Shown in pieces: positions 22,341 through 33,025 of a DNA stretch of 64,000 nucleotides. The position numbers and the translations under genes were made by a program. Source of the stretch: Capra hircus (lineage: Eukaryota > Chordata > Mammalia > Artiodactyla > Bovidae); contig NC_030831.1 in NCBI RefSeq assembly GCF_001704415.2, forward strand, positions 44,128,134 to 44,192,133, written 5' to 3'. Position 1 is the first letter of the stretch, and every line of letters begins with the position of its first letter. The notes below the pieces were generated by a model that saw nothing but the letters and a program-made list of their open reading frames with translations, was not told where the DNA came from and searched no databases.

Positions 22341-22637
22341 ATTTTAAAGATAGAAAATCTTTAAACTAACATCCATGAAGTTACTTATGTAAATTATGTA
22401 TTGTAAGTAGTCTATCAGTTAAACCAAAGTGTTTGTATTTTAAAGACTCCTTTAAATATCTCTAATTATTCAAAAAATTAAAATAATTCTAAAAGATGAT
22501 GAATCTACCAGTTCTCAGTATATAATAATCCTATCAGGAATTTCATGACCCTAATATTCATAATATCCATATTTATTTTTATACTGTTTGGTGCACAATA
22601 CTCTAATGTTGGTCCATCTTGTGACTCCTTCATGCAT
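22341..22637. other. Unassigned AT-rich stretch
   Basis: No gene is visible. The first 60 bases may continue the MIR found at 12.7 kb; the remainder is AT-rich. Confidence 0.45.
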
Positions 22638-23231
22638 CATAGCCTTGTGGTGAAGAGGCTTGCATGACTCAATGAAGCTATAAGCCATGCTATATAGGGC
22701 CATCCAAGATGGACAAGTCAAAGTGAAGAGTTCTGACAAAATGTGGCCCACTGGAGAAAGAAATGGAAACCAATTCCAGTATTCTTGCCTGGAGAATTCA
22801 ATGAACAGTATGAAAAAGCAAAAAGATATGATACCGGAAGGTGAGCCCCCAGGGCAAAAGGTGTCCCATATACTACTGCGGAAGAGCAGAAGGCAATTTA
22901 CTAATAGATCCAGAAAGAATGAAGTAGTTGGGCCAATCCTGGAATGATGCTGAACTGTGGATGTGTCTGGTGGTGATAGTCAAGTCCAATGCTAAAAAGA
23001 ACAATATTGTATAAGAATCTGGAAATTTAGGTCAATGAATCAAGGCAAATTGGACATGGTGAAGCAGGAAATGGTAAGATTGAACATTGACGTCTTAGGA
23101 ATCAGTGAACTAAAATGGATGAGAATGGGCAAATTTAACTCACATGAATTTGTATGTACTACTGTGGGCAAGAATTCCTTAGAAGAAATGGAGCAGCCCT
23201 TATAGTCAACAGAAGAGTCCAAAATGCAGTT

Positions 23232-23660
23232 CATTTCATTTTAATTTCATTTCAGTCACTCAGTCGTGTCCAACTCTTTGTGACCCCATGAATCGCAGCA
23301 CGCCAGGCCTTCCTGTCCATCACCAACTCCCGGAGTTTACCCAAACTCATGTCCATCGAGTCGGTGATGCCATCCAGCCATCTCACCCTCTGTCGTCCCC
23401 TTCTCCTCCTGCCTCCAATCCCTCCCAGCATCAGAGTCTTTTCCAATGAGTCAATTCTTCGCATGAGGTGGCCAAAGTATTGGAGTTTCAGCTTCAGCAT
23501 CAGTCCTTCCAATGAACACCCAGGACTGGTCTCCTTTAGGATGGACTGGTTGGATCTCCTTGCAGTCCAAGGGATTCTCAATAATCTTCTCCAACACCAC
23601 AGTTCAAAAGCATCAGTTCTTCGGCACTCAGCTTTCTTCACAGTCCAACTCTCACATCAC
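23232..23660 (-). mobile_element. BovB 3' end inserted in older BovB, antisense
   Basis: ATTTCAGTCACTCAGTCGTG starts the inverted tail and the element ends near CTCTCACATCAC. The minus frame 23252-23641 (129 codons) is open from KKAECRRTDAFELWCW to the last residues RLSD, the best-preserved C-terminus in the window. The enclosing BovB reads AAAATGCAGT (23221-23230) before and AAATTGCACT (23661-23670) after, an imperfect target duplication. Confidence 0.92.
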
Positions 23661-25292
23661 AAATTGCACTACTAGGGTGCAATTTCAAAAGTGACAAAAT
23701 GATCTCAGTGTGTTCAAGGTAAACCATTCAACATCACGTAATCTGAGTCTATGCCCCAACCAATGCTGCTGAAGAACCTAAGGTTGACTGGTTCTATGAA
23801 GACTTAACACCTTCTAGAACTAACCTTTTCATCATAAGAGCTTGGAATGCAGAAAGAGAAGGTTAAGACTTACCTAGAGTAACATGCAAGTGGAGTAAAA
23901 ATGAAGCATAGCAAAGGCTAACAGAGTTTTGTTAAGAAAACAAGCTGTTCATAGCAAACACTCTTTTCCAGCAACCCAAGACACAATGATACATATGAAC
24001 ATAACCAGATGGTCAATGCCAAAATCAAATTGATCATATTCTTTGCAGCCAAAAATTGCCAGCAAAGGTGGAGAAGCTCTGTAGAATCATCAAAAACAAG
24101 AATGGAGCTAACTATTGCTCAGATCATGAGCTCTTTATTACAAATTTCAGTCTTAAATTGAAAAAAATAGGGAAAACCACTAGACCATTTCAGTATGACC
24201 TAAGTCATGTCTTTTATGATTATACAGTGGAGATGATGAATAGATTCAAGGGATTAGATTTGGTAGGCAAAGTGCCTGAAGAACTATGGATGGAAGTTTG
24301 TAACATTGTACGGGAGGCAGTGGCCACAATCATTCAAAGAAAACTAAATGAAAGAAGGCAAAGAGGTTGTCTGAGGAGACTTTACAAATATCCGAGGAAA
24401 GAAGAGAAGTGAAAGGCAAGGGAGAAAAGGAAAGACATACCCAGTTGAGTGCGGAGTTTCAAAGAATAGCAAGGAGAGATAAGAAGGCCTTCTTCAATGA
24501 ACAGTGCAAAGAAATAGTGGAAAACAATAGAATGGGAAAGGTTAAAGATCTCTTCAAGAAAATTTGAGCTATTAAATGAGTATTTCATGGAGGGATGGGC
24601 TTGAAAAATAACAGAAATGGTAAAGACCTGATGGAGGCATCAGAGATTCAGAAGAGGTGGCAAGAATACACATAAGAACTTTACAAAAAAAAAGGTCTTG
24701 ATGAACTGGATAACAATAATGTTGTAGTCACTCAAGTAGAGCCAGGCATCCTGGATTGTGAAGTAAAGTGAGCCTTAGGAAGCATTACTGTGAACAAAGC
24801 CAGTGGAGGTGACAGAATTCCAGGTGAGCTATTTAAAATCCTAAAAGATGATATTGTGAAAGTGCTGCACTCAATATGTCAGCAAATTTGGAAAAACTCA
24901 GTTGCGAGTTAGGCTTCAGCAGTATATGAACTGAGAACTTCTTGCTGTACAAGCTGGATGTTGAAGAGGCAGAAGAACCAGAGATCAGATTGCCAACATT
25001 TGTTGGATCATGATGAAAGCAAGGAGTACCAGAAAAAAAATCTACTTCTGCTTCATCAACTACACTAAAGCCTTTGACTGTGTGAATCACAAAAATCTGT
25101 GGAAAATACTTAAAGAGACGGGAATATTAGGACACCTACTTGTCTCCTGAGAAACATGCATGTGGGTCAAAAGCAATAGAACTGACATGAAACAACTGAC
25201 TGGGTCAAACTTGGGAAAAAAATGAGTCAAAGCTGTATATTTTCATCTTGCTTAACTTATATGCGGAATACACTATATAAAATGCTGGGCTG

Positions 25293-26435
25293 TATATTTT
25301 TGAGATTAGTTGTTTGTCAGTTGCTTCATTTGCTATTATTTTCTCCCATTTTGAAGGCTGTTTTTTCCCCTTGCTTATAGTTTCCTTTGTTGTGCAGAAG
25401 TTTTAAATTTTAATTAGGTCCCATTTGTTTATTTTTGCTTTCATTTCCAGTATTCTGGGAGGTGGGTCATAGAGGATCCTGCTGGGCCAAAGAACTAAAC
25501 AGATATTTCTCCAAAGAGGACATACAGATGGCTAACAAACACATGAAAAGATGCTCAACATCACTCATTATCAGAGAAATGCAAATCAAAACCACAATGA
25601 GGTACCATTTCACGCCAGTCAGAATGGCTGCTATCCAAAAGTCTACAAGCAATAAATGCTGGAGAGGGTGTGGAGAAAAGGGAACCCTCTTACACTGTTA
25701 GTGGGAATGCCAACTCGTACAGCCACTATGGAGAACAGTGTGGAGATTCCTTAAAAAACTGGAAATAGAACTGCCTTATGACCCACTGCTGGGCATACAC
25801 ACCGAGGAAACCAGAATTGAAAGAGACACGTGTACCCCAATGTTCATCACAGCACTGTTTATAATAGCCAGGACATGGAATCAACCTAGATGTCCATCAG
25901 CAGACGAATGGATAAGAAAGCTGTGGTACATATACACAATGGAGTATTTCTCAGCCGTTAAAAAGAATACATTTGAATCAGTTCTAATGAGGTGGATGAA
26001 ACTGGAGCTGATTATACAGAGTGAAGTAAGCCAGAAAGAAAAACACCAATACAGTATACTAAGGCATATATATGGAATTTAGAAAGATGGTAACGATAAC
26101 CCTGTATGCAAGACAGCAAAAGAGACACAGATGTATAGAACAGTCTTTTGGACTCGGTGGGAGAGGGCGAGGGTGGGATGATTTGGAAGAATGGCATTGA
26201 AACATGTATAATATCATATAAGAAACGAATCACCAGTCTATGTTCGATACAGGATACAGGATGCTTGGGGCTGGTGCCCTGGGATGACCCAGAGGGATGG
26301 TATAGGGAGGGAGGTGGGAGGGGGCGTTCAGGATTGGCAACACGTGTACACCCGCAGTGGATTCATGTTGATGTATGGCAAAACCAATACAATATTGTAA
26401 AGTAAAAAAAAAAATAATAAAATTAAAAAAAATAA
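25293..26435 (+). mobile_element. 5'-inverted (twin-primed) L1 inside BovB
   Basis: From 25293 to about 25488 the L1 ORF2 is antisense (TTGCTTATAGTTTCCTTTG). From about 25489 it is sense through the ORF2 end (frames 25435-25701 and 25738-26082) to the 3' UTR and an A-rich tail at 26401-26435. The BovB reads AAAATGCTGGGCTG (25279-25292) before and AAAATGTGGGCTG (26435-26447) after: the target duplication with one base lost. The orientation switch with a single flanking duplication indicates twin priming. Confidence 0.93.
25501..26082 (+). pseudogene. L1 ORF2 C-terminal fragment
   Basis: Two sense frames (to 25701, and 25738-26082) carry the cysteine-rich end of L1 ORF2: NKCWRGCGEKGTLLHC, then LPYDPLLGIHTEETRIERD and LRHIYGI at the end. 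In intact L1 this region binds nucleic acid and is needed for insertion. The RT and endonuclease are absent and the frame shifts between 25701 and 25738. Confidence 0.88.
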
Positions 26436-27293
26436 AAATGTGGGCTGGATGAATCACAAGCTGGAATCAAGACTGCTGGGAGAAATATGAATAATTTCAG
26501 ATATTAAGATGATAACACTGTAGTGGCAGAAAGTGAAGGGGAAGTAAAGAGCCTCTTGGTGAGGGTGAAAGAGGAGAGTGGAAAAAGCTGACTAGAAACT
26601 CAACGTTGAAAAAAATTAGATCATAGCATCTGCTCCCTTGACTTCATGCCAAATATTAATAGAAGTGGTGAAGGTGGAAGCTGTGACAGATTATTTTTTT
26701 CTTGGCCTCAGAATCACTCTGGACAGTGAAGCAACCATGAAATTAAAAGATGCTTGTTCCTATGACAAACATAGACTGTATTAAAAGCAGAGACATCATT
26801 TTTTGACATCTTTGTGTCAAAGCCACACAGTCAGATAGACATCATATAGTCAGAGCTATGGTTTTCTCATTAGTCATGTACAGATATGAGCATTGGTCCA
26901 TAAAGAAGGGTGAGTGCTGAAGAATTGATGCTTTCATATTGTGGTGTTGGAGAGGACTTTTGAGAGTCCTTGGGACTGCAAAGAGGTCAAACTAGTCAAC
27001 TCTAAAGGAAACCAACCCTGAATATTCATTGGAAAGACTGATGCTAAAGCTGAAGCTCCAATACTTTGGCCACTTGATGTGAAAATCTTACTCATTGTAA
27101 AAGACACTTATGTTGGGAAAAATTGAAGGCTAAAGGAGAAGAAGGTAGCAGAGAATGAGATGGTTTGGTAGCATAATCAACTCAATGGACATGAATTTAA
27201 GCAAACTCTGGGAGATAGTGGAGGACAGAGGAGGCTGGTGTACTATAGTCCATAGTCTTGCAAAGATTCAGACATGACTTAGTGACTGAACAA

Positions 27294-27589
27294 CAATAAT
27301 AATAACCATCATGTGGGTATAGGAGAAACATAATAAGCATTTTCATAACTGGGGAGATCTAACCTCTGTCCAGATTTTTTATTGAACTTTATTGATTTCC
27401 ATTATTTAAATTTCTTCAAATATTGTGTGACTTAAACTTTTTAATATGCATTTTCCAACATAAAAAAAACAGTAAAATAGAGGAAAATATAAATGAAAAT
27501 ATGTAGAACATAGTAAATCCTTAAATATTTTTAACTATGTATATATACTATGCCCTATGCTAATTTATTCAATGTTTAAAAGAAATGCT
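27294..27589. other. Unassigned AT-rich stretch
   Basis: AT-rich sequence after the end of BovB; nothing recognised. Confidence 0.5.
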
Positions 27590-27599
27590 GCATGTTGCA

Positions 27600-27731
27600 A
27601 TGCTGCTGCTGCTAAGTTGCTTCAGTCATGTCCGACTCTGTGCGACCCCATGGACAGCAGCCCATCAGGTTCCTCTGTCCACAGGATTCTCCAGGCAAGA
27701 ATACTGGAGTGGGTTGCCATTTCCTTCTCCA
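27600..27731 (-). mobile_element. BOV-A2-type SINE monomer, antisense
   Basis: GCTGCTGCTAAGTTGCTTCA to CATTTCCTTCTCC is the BovB-derived SINE body without a tRNA head. Direct repeats GCATGTTGCA at 27590-27599 and 27732-27741 flank it. Confidence 0.92.
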
Positions 27732-27741
27732 GCATGTTGCA

Positions 27742-29087
27742 CAGATAACCCTAATTTTTTCCCTTTATACTTTTTTTGCATATAACTTGTTACTTCCACC
27801 AAGAGGTGGAGTCAGTTTCTTCATCTCTTGTCTATTTCTCCACTCCTTGTCACAAATCTTCCATGTGACTTTATGACCAAAAGTATGTTTTTCCAATTTT
27901 GAGCATAGGCCTTAAAGAGCATCGTATATTCTGCTCTCTTGCTGGGAACTATGTCAAACTTTCATGTAAACACTTTGACGAGTGTGCTAAATAAGAAGAG
28001 ACACATGGCTTCCTTGCTCCCCTTAGGTTGATAGTCAAACAATACTCAAAAGCAGAATTATGAGCAACTGATAAAAAATGAGTGAACCAAGCTATGACTG
28101 GGGAAAACACAAAAACAAAAACCAATGAATACAACTTAAGTTACTGACCTTGCCCCAATCATAAGCTGAATCAATGCTGTTGAAAGCCATTGAGCATTAG
28201 ATGTCTAATACACCAGTCTTGCTTGTCTTGCAAACATTTTCTTTAAAAAATGATTTCTACTTGTCTGTGCTGTATAAAGCACAATGCAGTCAAAAGAGCC
28301 CTGAATTAGTATCAAGTGATCTAATTCCTAACTCCCACATTGACAAATGTATTACTGCAAACACACAAAATTTATTGTGAGTTTCAGTTTCTTTATCTAT
28401 AGACAGAGATTATGTTTAATATACTTTCTGCCTCGATGGTTTGTAATGAACAAATGAGAAATTAAATATGAAATTGTTTTATATGACTTTATGCTCATTT
28501 TCCCTTCTTTGAGCTTTGGTTTTCCAAATTAGAAAAATTCAAGGGTCAATCTAACTCAAATATCTATAATATTATAATTGGTTAATGATGGTTTTAGAGA
28601 ATCTAATTCAAGATACAGTTCGTGTTTCATATTTCTGAGAGGTGCTCACAATCATTACTGAATAACATGTTGAACCATAGCATAGATACCTACCAGGGGA
28701 TCTCTTAAAATATACACAATATTAAATAATCCACATTAAAATGGTGGTAGTTGGAAAGTAGAGTGGGGTTCAGGTATAAATTCTATGAGTAATCCCTTTT
28801 CCAGTACTTTTTTAAGAAAATAAATTCTTATACCCTATCTTATTTCCCTATCCATTCTTTCACTTGTAAAGCACCCCCTTTGAATTTGACAGAAGTGATC
28901 AAAGTATTGATCAAAGGCAAAATTAAAATGATTTAAGAGTCTACAAAATATGTAAAATGGTAAATCCTCAACTCTCTGTTCAGTTTACTAAATAAAAATT
29001 TTCAGAATTAAATTTCAGAATGAAACAAACTCTGTAGGTGAGTTAGTAGCAGATCAAACTTTAAGAATTATCAAGCTTTTCTTAAAT
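27742..29087. other. Mostly unassigned stretch, possible MIR at 28270-28470
   Basis: No gene is seen. Around 28270-28470 the order GCAGTCAAAAGAGCCCTGAA, TCTAATTCCTAACTCCCAC, AGTTTCTTTATCTATAGAC resembles a diverged MIR in sense orientation, but it is weak. The rest is AT-rich and unique-looking. Confidence 0.4.
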
Positions 29088-31285
29088 TTGCCTTTTCATA
29101 CTGTTCATGGGATTCGCAGGGCAAGAATACTGGACTGGTTTGCCATTCCCTCCTCCAGGGGACCACGTTTTTTCAGAGCTCCCCACTATGAGCTTTCCAC
29201 CTTGGGTGACCCTGTATGGCATGGCTCATAGCTTCATTGAGTTACACAAGCCCCTTCATCATGACAAGGCTGTGATCCATGAAGATCCAGATCCATCTGC
29301 TATATAATTCATAACATTGTATAGCAGACAGTGACCAAAACTATCCCAAAGAAAAAGAAATGCAAGCTATTTACAAATAGCTGAGGAATGAAGAGAATTG
29401 AAAAGCATCAAAGAAAGGGAAAGCTATACCTAACTGAAAGCAGAGTTCCAGAGAAAAGTAAGGGGAGATAATAAGGCCTTTGTCAATGAACAATGCAAAG
29501 AGGCAGAGGAAAGCAATAGGAATGGGAAAGACTAGAGATCTCTTCAAGAAAATTGGAGGTATCAAGGAAACATTTCATGCAAGGATGGGCATGATAAAGG
29601 TCAGAAACAGTAAGGACCTGACAGAAGCAGAAGAGATTAAGAAGAGGTGGCAAGAATACATAGAAGAACTATATAAAAAAGGCCTTAATGACTGGGATAA
29701 CCACGATAGTGTGGTCACTCACTGAGAGCCAGAGATCCTGGAGTGTGAAGTCAAGGGGGCCTTGGGAAACATCAGTATCAGTTCAGTTGCTCAGTCATGT
29801 CTGACTCTTTGCGACTGCATGGACTGCAGGAAGCATCACTACAAACAGAGCTAGTGGAGATAATGGAATTCCAGCTGAGCTATTACAAATCCTAGAAGAT
29901 GATGCTGTGAAAGTGATGCACATATGTCAATAAATTGGAAAACTCAGCAGTGGCCACAGGACTGGAAAAGGTTAGTTTTCATTCCAGTCCTGAGAAGGGC
30001 AGTGCCAAAGAATGTTCAAACTACAGCACAATTGCGCTCATTTCATATGCTAGCGAAGTAATGCTCAAAATCCTTGAAGCTAGACTTTGTTCAACAGTAT
30101 GTGAACTGAGAACTTCCAGATGTACAAGCTGGATTTAGAAAAGGCAGAGGAACCAAAGATCAAATTGCCAACATTCGTTACATTTTAGGGAAAGCCAGAG
30201 AATTCCAGCAAAGCATCTACTTCTGCTTCATTGACTACAAGAAAGCCTTTGACTGTGTGGATCAGAAAAATCTGTGAAAAATTCTTCAAGAGATGGGAAT
30301 ACCAGATCACTTTACCTTCCTCCTGAGAAATCTATATGTAGGTCAAGAAGCAACAGTTAGAACCAGACAGGGAACAATGGACTGGTTCCAAATTAGGAAA
30401 GGAGTACATCAAGGCTGTATATTGTCACCTTGCTTATGTAACTTATATGCAGAATATATCATGTGAAATGCCAGACTGAATGAGGCACAAGCTGGAATCA
30501 AGATTGCTGGGAGAAATATCAATAACCTCAGATATGCAGATGACAGCACTCTATGGCAGAAAGCAAAGAGGAACTAGAGAGCCTCTTGATGAAAGTGACA
30601 GAAGAGAGTGAAAAAGCTGGCTTAAAACTCAGCATTCAAAAAACTAAGATCATGGCATCCGGTCCCATCACTTCATGGGAACTAGATGGGGAAACAATGG
30701 AAACAGTGACAGACTTTATTTTCTTGGGCTCCAAAATCACTGCGGATGATGACTGCAGCCATGAAATTGAAAGATGCTTGCTCATTGGAAGAAAAGCTAT
30801 GACCAACCTAGACAGCATATTAAAAAGCAGGGACATTACCAACAAAGGTCCATCTAGTCAAAGCTATGATTTTCCCAGGAGTCATGTATGGATGTGAGAA
30901 TTGGACCACAAAGAAAGCTGAGCACTGAAGAACTGATGCTTTTGAACTGTGGTGTTGAAGAAGACTCGAGAGTCCCTTGGCCTACAAGGAGATCAAAACA
31001 GTCAATCCTAAAGGAAATCAGTTCTGAATATGCATTAGAAGGACTGATACTGAAGCTGAAATTCCAATACTTTGGCCACCTGATGCGAAGCATTGACTCA
31101 CTGGAGAAAACCCTGATGCTAGGAAATATTGAAGGCAGGAGAAGGGGACAACTGAGGATGAGATGGTTGGATGGCATCACTGACTCAGTGGACATGAGTT
31201 TGAGCAAGCTCTGGGAGTTGGTGATGGACAGGGAAGCTTGGTGTGCTGCAGTCCATGGGTTCTCACAGAGTCAGATCTGACTGAG
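29088..31285 (+). mobile_element. BovB LINE with inverted 5' piece
   Basis: From 29088 to about 29290 the BovB 5' leader is antisense (CCTTTTCATACTGTTCATGG, CATAGCTTCATTGAGTTACA). From about 29310 the element is sense, starting beyond the endonuclease and running to the tail at about 31285. The switch of strand at the 5' end fits twin priming. Broken frames include 29480-29725 (linker), 30553-30897 (thumb) and 30888-31280 (C-terminus). RT motifs at 30130-30550 are present but split by stops. Confidence 0.88.
29777..29829 (-). mobile_element. 53-bp BovB/SINE tail inserted in BovB
   Basis: TCAGTTCAGTTGCTCAGTCA to GCATGGACTGCAG is only the last 53 bases of BovB or of a related SINE in antisense. 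The enclosing BovB reads GAAACATCAGTA (29765-29776) before and GAAGCATCACTA (29830-29841) after, so a target duplication is visible even for this tiny insertion. Confidence 0.88.
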
Positions 31286-31501
31286 CAACTGAGGTGAGCA
31301 GTATAATACAGTAGAAAACTTACTTGAGTAGAGCATCAGAAAGTCTGGACTCTAATTCTGATTGGTTTATACTTGATTTTTACATTTATCTCAGGACTTG
31401 CTGAGATGCTGTATGCTCTTTATTTTCTTACTTATTTAGGAAAAAAAAACCAAAACAATCCTGCTACATTGTCTTCCCCATTTGGATCACAAAAAGATAA
31501 G

Positions 31502-31580
31502 TTGGGTTGGCAAAAAAGTTCATTTGCATTTTTCTGTAAGACGTTATGAAAAACCCAAATGAACTTTTTGGCCAACCCAA
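31502..31580 (+). mobile_element. Mariner-derived palindromic MITE
   Basis: The ends TTGGGTTGGCAAAAAAGTTC and GAACTTTTTGGCCAACCCAA are inverted repeats, and the whole 79 bases folds into one hairpin with a few mismatches and a short loop near 31540. The ends match the terminal repeats of ruminant mariner elements. The flanking TA expected for mariner is worn on both sides. The ruminant microRNA families miR-2284/2285 arose from copies of this kind; whether this copy is expressed cannot be seen. Confidence 0.85.
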
Positions 31581-31583
31581 TGG

Positions 31584-31860
31584 ATAACAAATAGTAGTTA
31601 TACTTCTTTCTTGGCTGTTACTCTTGCCAGTCAAGGAGAAGTGTAATGTGGCTTAATATATGGAATGGAACCAGTGCACTGTCTGACATTCAGAATATCA
31701 TTCTAACCTGAGATTGTCATAGAAAAATGAGAAACATTCAATGGAATTGGTATGACTGCTTCTATCTGGCCACTGACAACCATTTGTTGAGACTGAGGAC
31801 ATGGTAATTACCAACAACAATATAGCCTATTGTTTGTGCAATGATTAAAAGACTACTTCA
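31584..31860. other. Unassigned stretch
   Basis: Nothing recognised between the mariner hairpin and the MIR. Confidence 0.5.
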
Positions 31861-31990
31861 AAGTGCGTTTACATATCTATCTCCTTTTAATTCTTATAAC
31901 AGCTCTGTATGATTAGGGAAGTATTATCTTCATTTTTACAGATGAGAAAAATGAGGCCAGGATGAGTTAAATGATTTGTCCTAGAAGATA
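31861..31990 (-). mobile_element. MIR SINE, antisense
   Basis: TTTAATTCTTATAACAGCTC, then AGTATTATCTTCATTTTTAC and AGATGAGAAAAATGAGGC are the classic antisense MIR order. It is cut at about 31990 by the start of a BovB. Confidence 0.8.
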
Positions 31991-32003
31991 GAAGTTAGTT
32001 GCA

Positions 32004-33025
32004 AAGTTGGAGATGGGAATACCGGACCATTTTACCTGTCTCCTGAGAAACCTGTATGCGGGTCAAGAAGCAATAGTTAGAATCCTGTATGGATTGACTG
32101 ACTGGTTCAAGATTCAGAAAGGAGTACAACAGGGCTTTCTGCTGTCACCCTGTTTGTTTAACCTATACACCGATACATCATGAGAAATGCTGGGCTGGAT
32201 GAGTTATAAGCTGGAATCAAGATAAGCAGGAGAAACATCAACAACCTCAGATATCTGGATGATATCACTCTAATGGCAGAAAGCAAAGAGGAACAAAAGA
32301 GCCTCTTGATGAGGGTGAAGGAGGAGAGTGAAAGAGCTAGCTTAAAACTAAATGTTAACAAAACTAAGATTATGGCATCCAGCCCTGTTACTTCATGGCA
32401 AATAGAAGGGGAAAAGGTGGAAGTAGTGTCAGATTTCTTCTTTTGAGCTCTAAAATCACTGTGGATGGTGACTGCAGCCATGAAATCAGAAGATGATTGC
32501 TTTTTGGCAGGAAAGTGATGACAAACCTAGACAGTGTGTTGAAAAGCAGAGATATTACTCTGCCAACAGAAGTCTATATAGTCAAGACTATGGGCTTCCC
32601 AATGATCACGTACCATTGTGACAGCTGGATGGTAAAGAAGGCAGAAGGCCAAAGAATTCATGCCTTCCAACTGTGGTGCTAGAGAAGACTCCTGAAAGTC
32701 CCTTGGACAGCAAGGAGATCAAACTAGTCGATCTTCAGGGAGATTAACCCTGAATATTCACTGGAAGGACTGATGCTGAAGCTGGAGCTCCAGTATTTTG
32801 GTTATCTGATGTGAACAGACAACTCATTGGAATGTCCCTGATTGGAAAGGTTGAGGGCAGAAGGAGAAGAGGGTGTCAGAGGATGAGATGGCTGGATGGC
32901 ATCACCAATGCAATGAACATGAACTTGGGCAAACTTCAGGAGATGGTGAGGGACAGGGGAGCCTGACTTGCTACAGACCCTGGGGTCACAAAGAGTTAGA
33001 CATGACCGGGTGACTGAACAACAAC
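32004..33025 (+). mobile_element. BovB LINE 3' end, old subfamily, sense
   Basis: It begins in the RT domain (ATGGGAATACCGGACCATTT) and ends near GGTGACTGAACAACAAC. The coding text is closest to the old copy at 4.2-7.9 kb. The YADD position reads TCTGGATGATATC, so the motif is altered to a Leu-Asp-Asp form. A stop (TGA) after FLRL-like codons near 32445 and others break the frame. Confidence 0.9.

Larger units (their letters stand above)
22638..27293 (+). mobile_element. BovB LINE, nearly full length, sense, with two insertions
   Basis: The BovB parts are 22638-23220 (5' leader and start of endonuclease), about 23672-25278 (endonuclease to RT) and 26448-27293 (RT end to 3' end): about 3.0 kb, close to the full length of the family. 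It is old and degraded throughout. Recognisable fragments are 24056-24412 (end of endonuclease, DHELFITNFSLKLKK), 24367-24567 (linker) and the RT text around 24900-25290. It is interrupted by a BovB 3' end and by a twin-primed L1. Confidence 0.9.
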
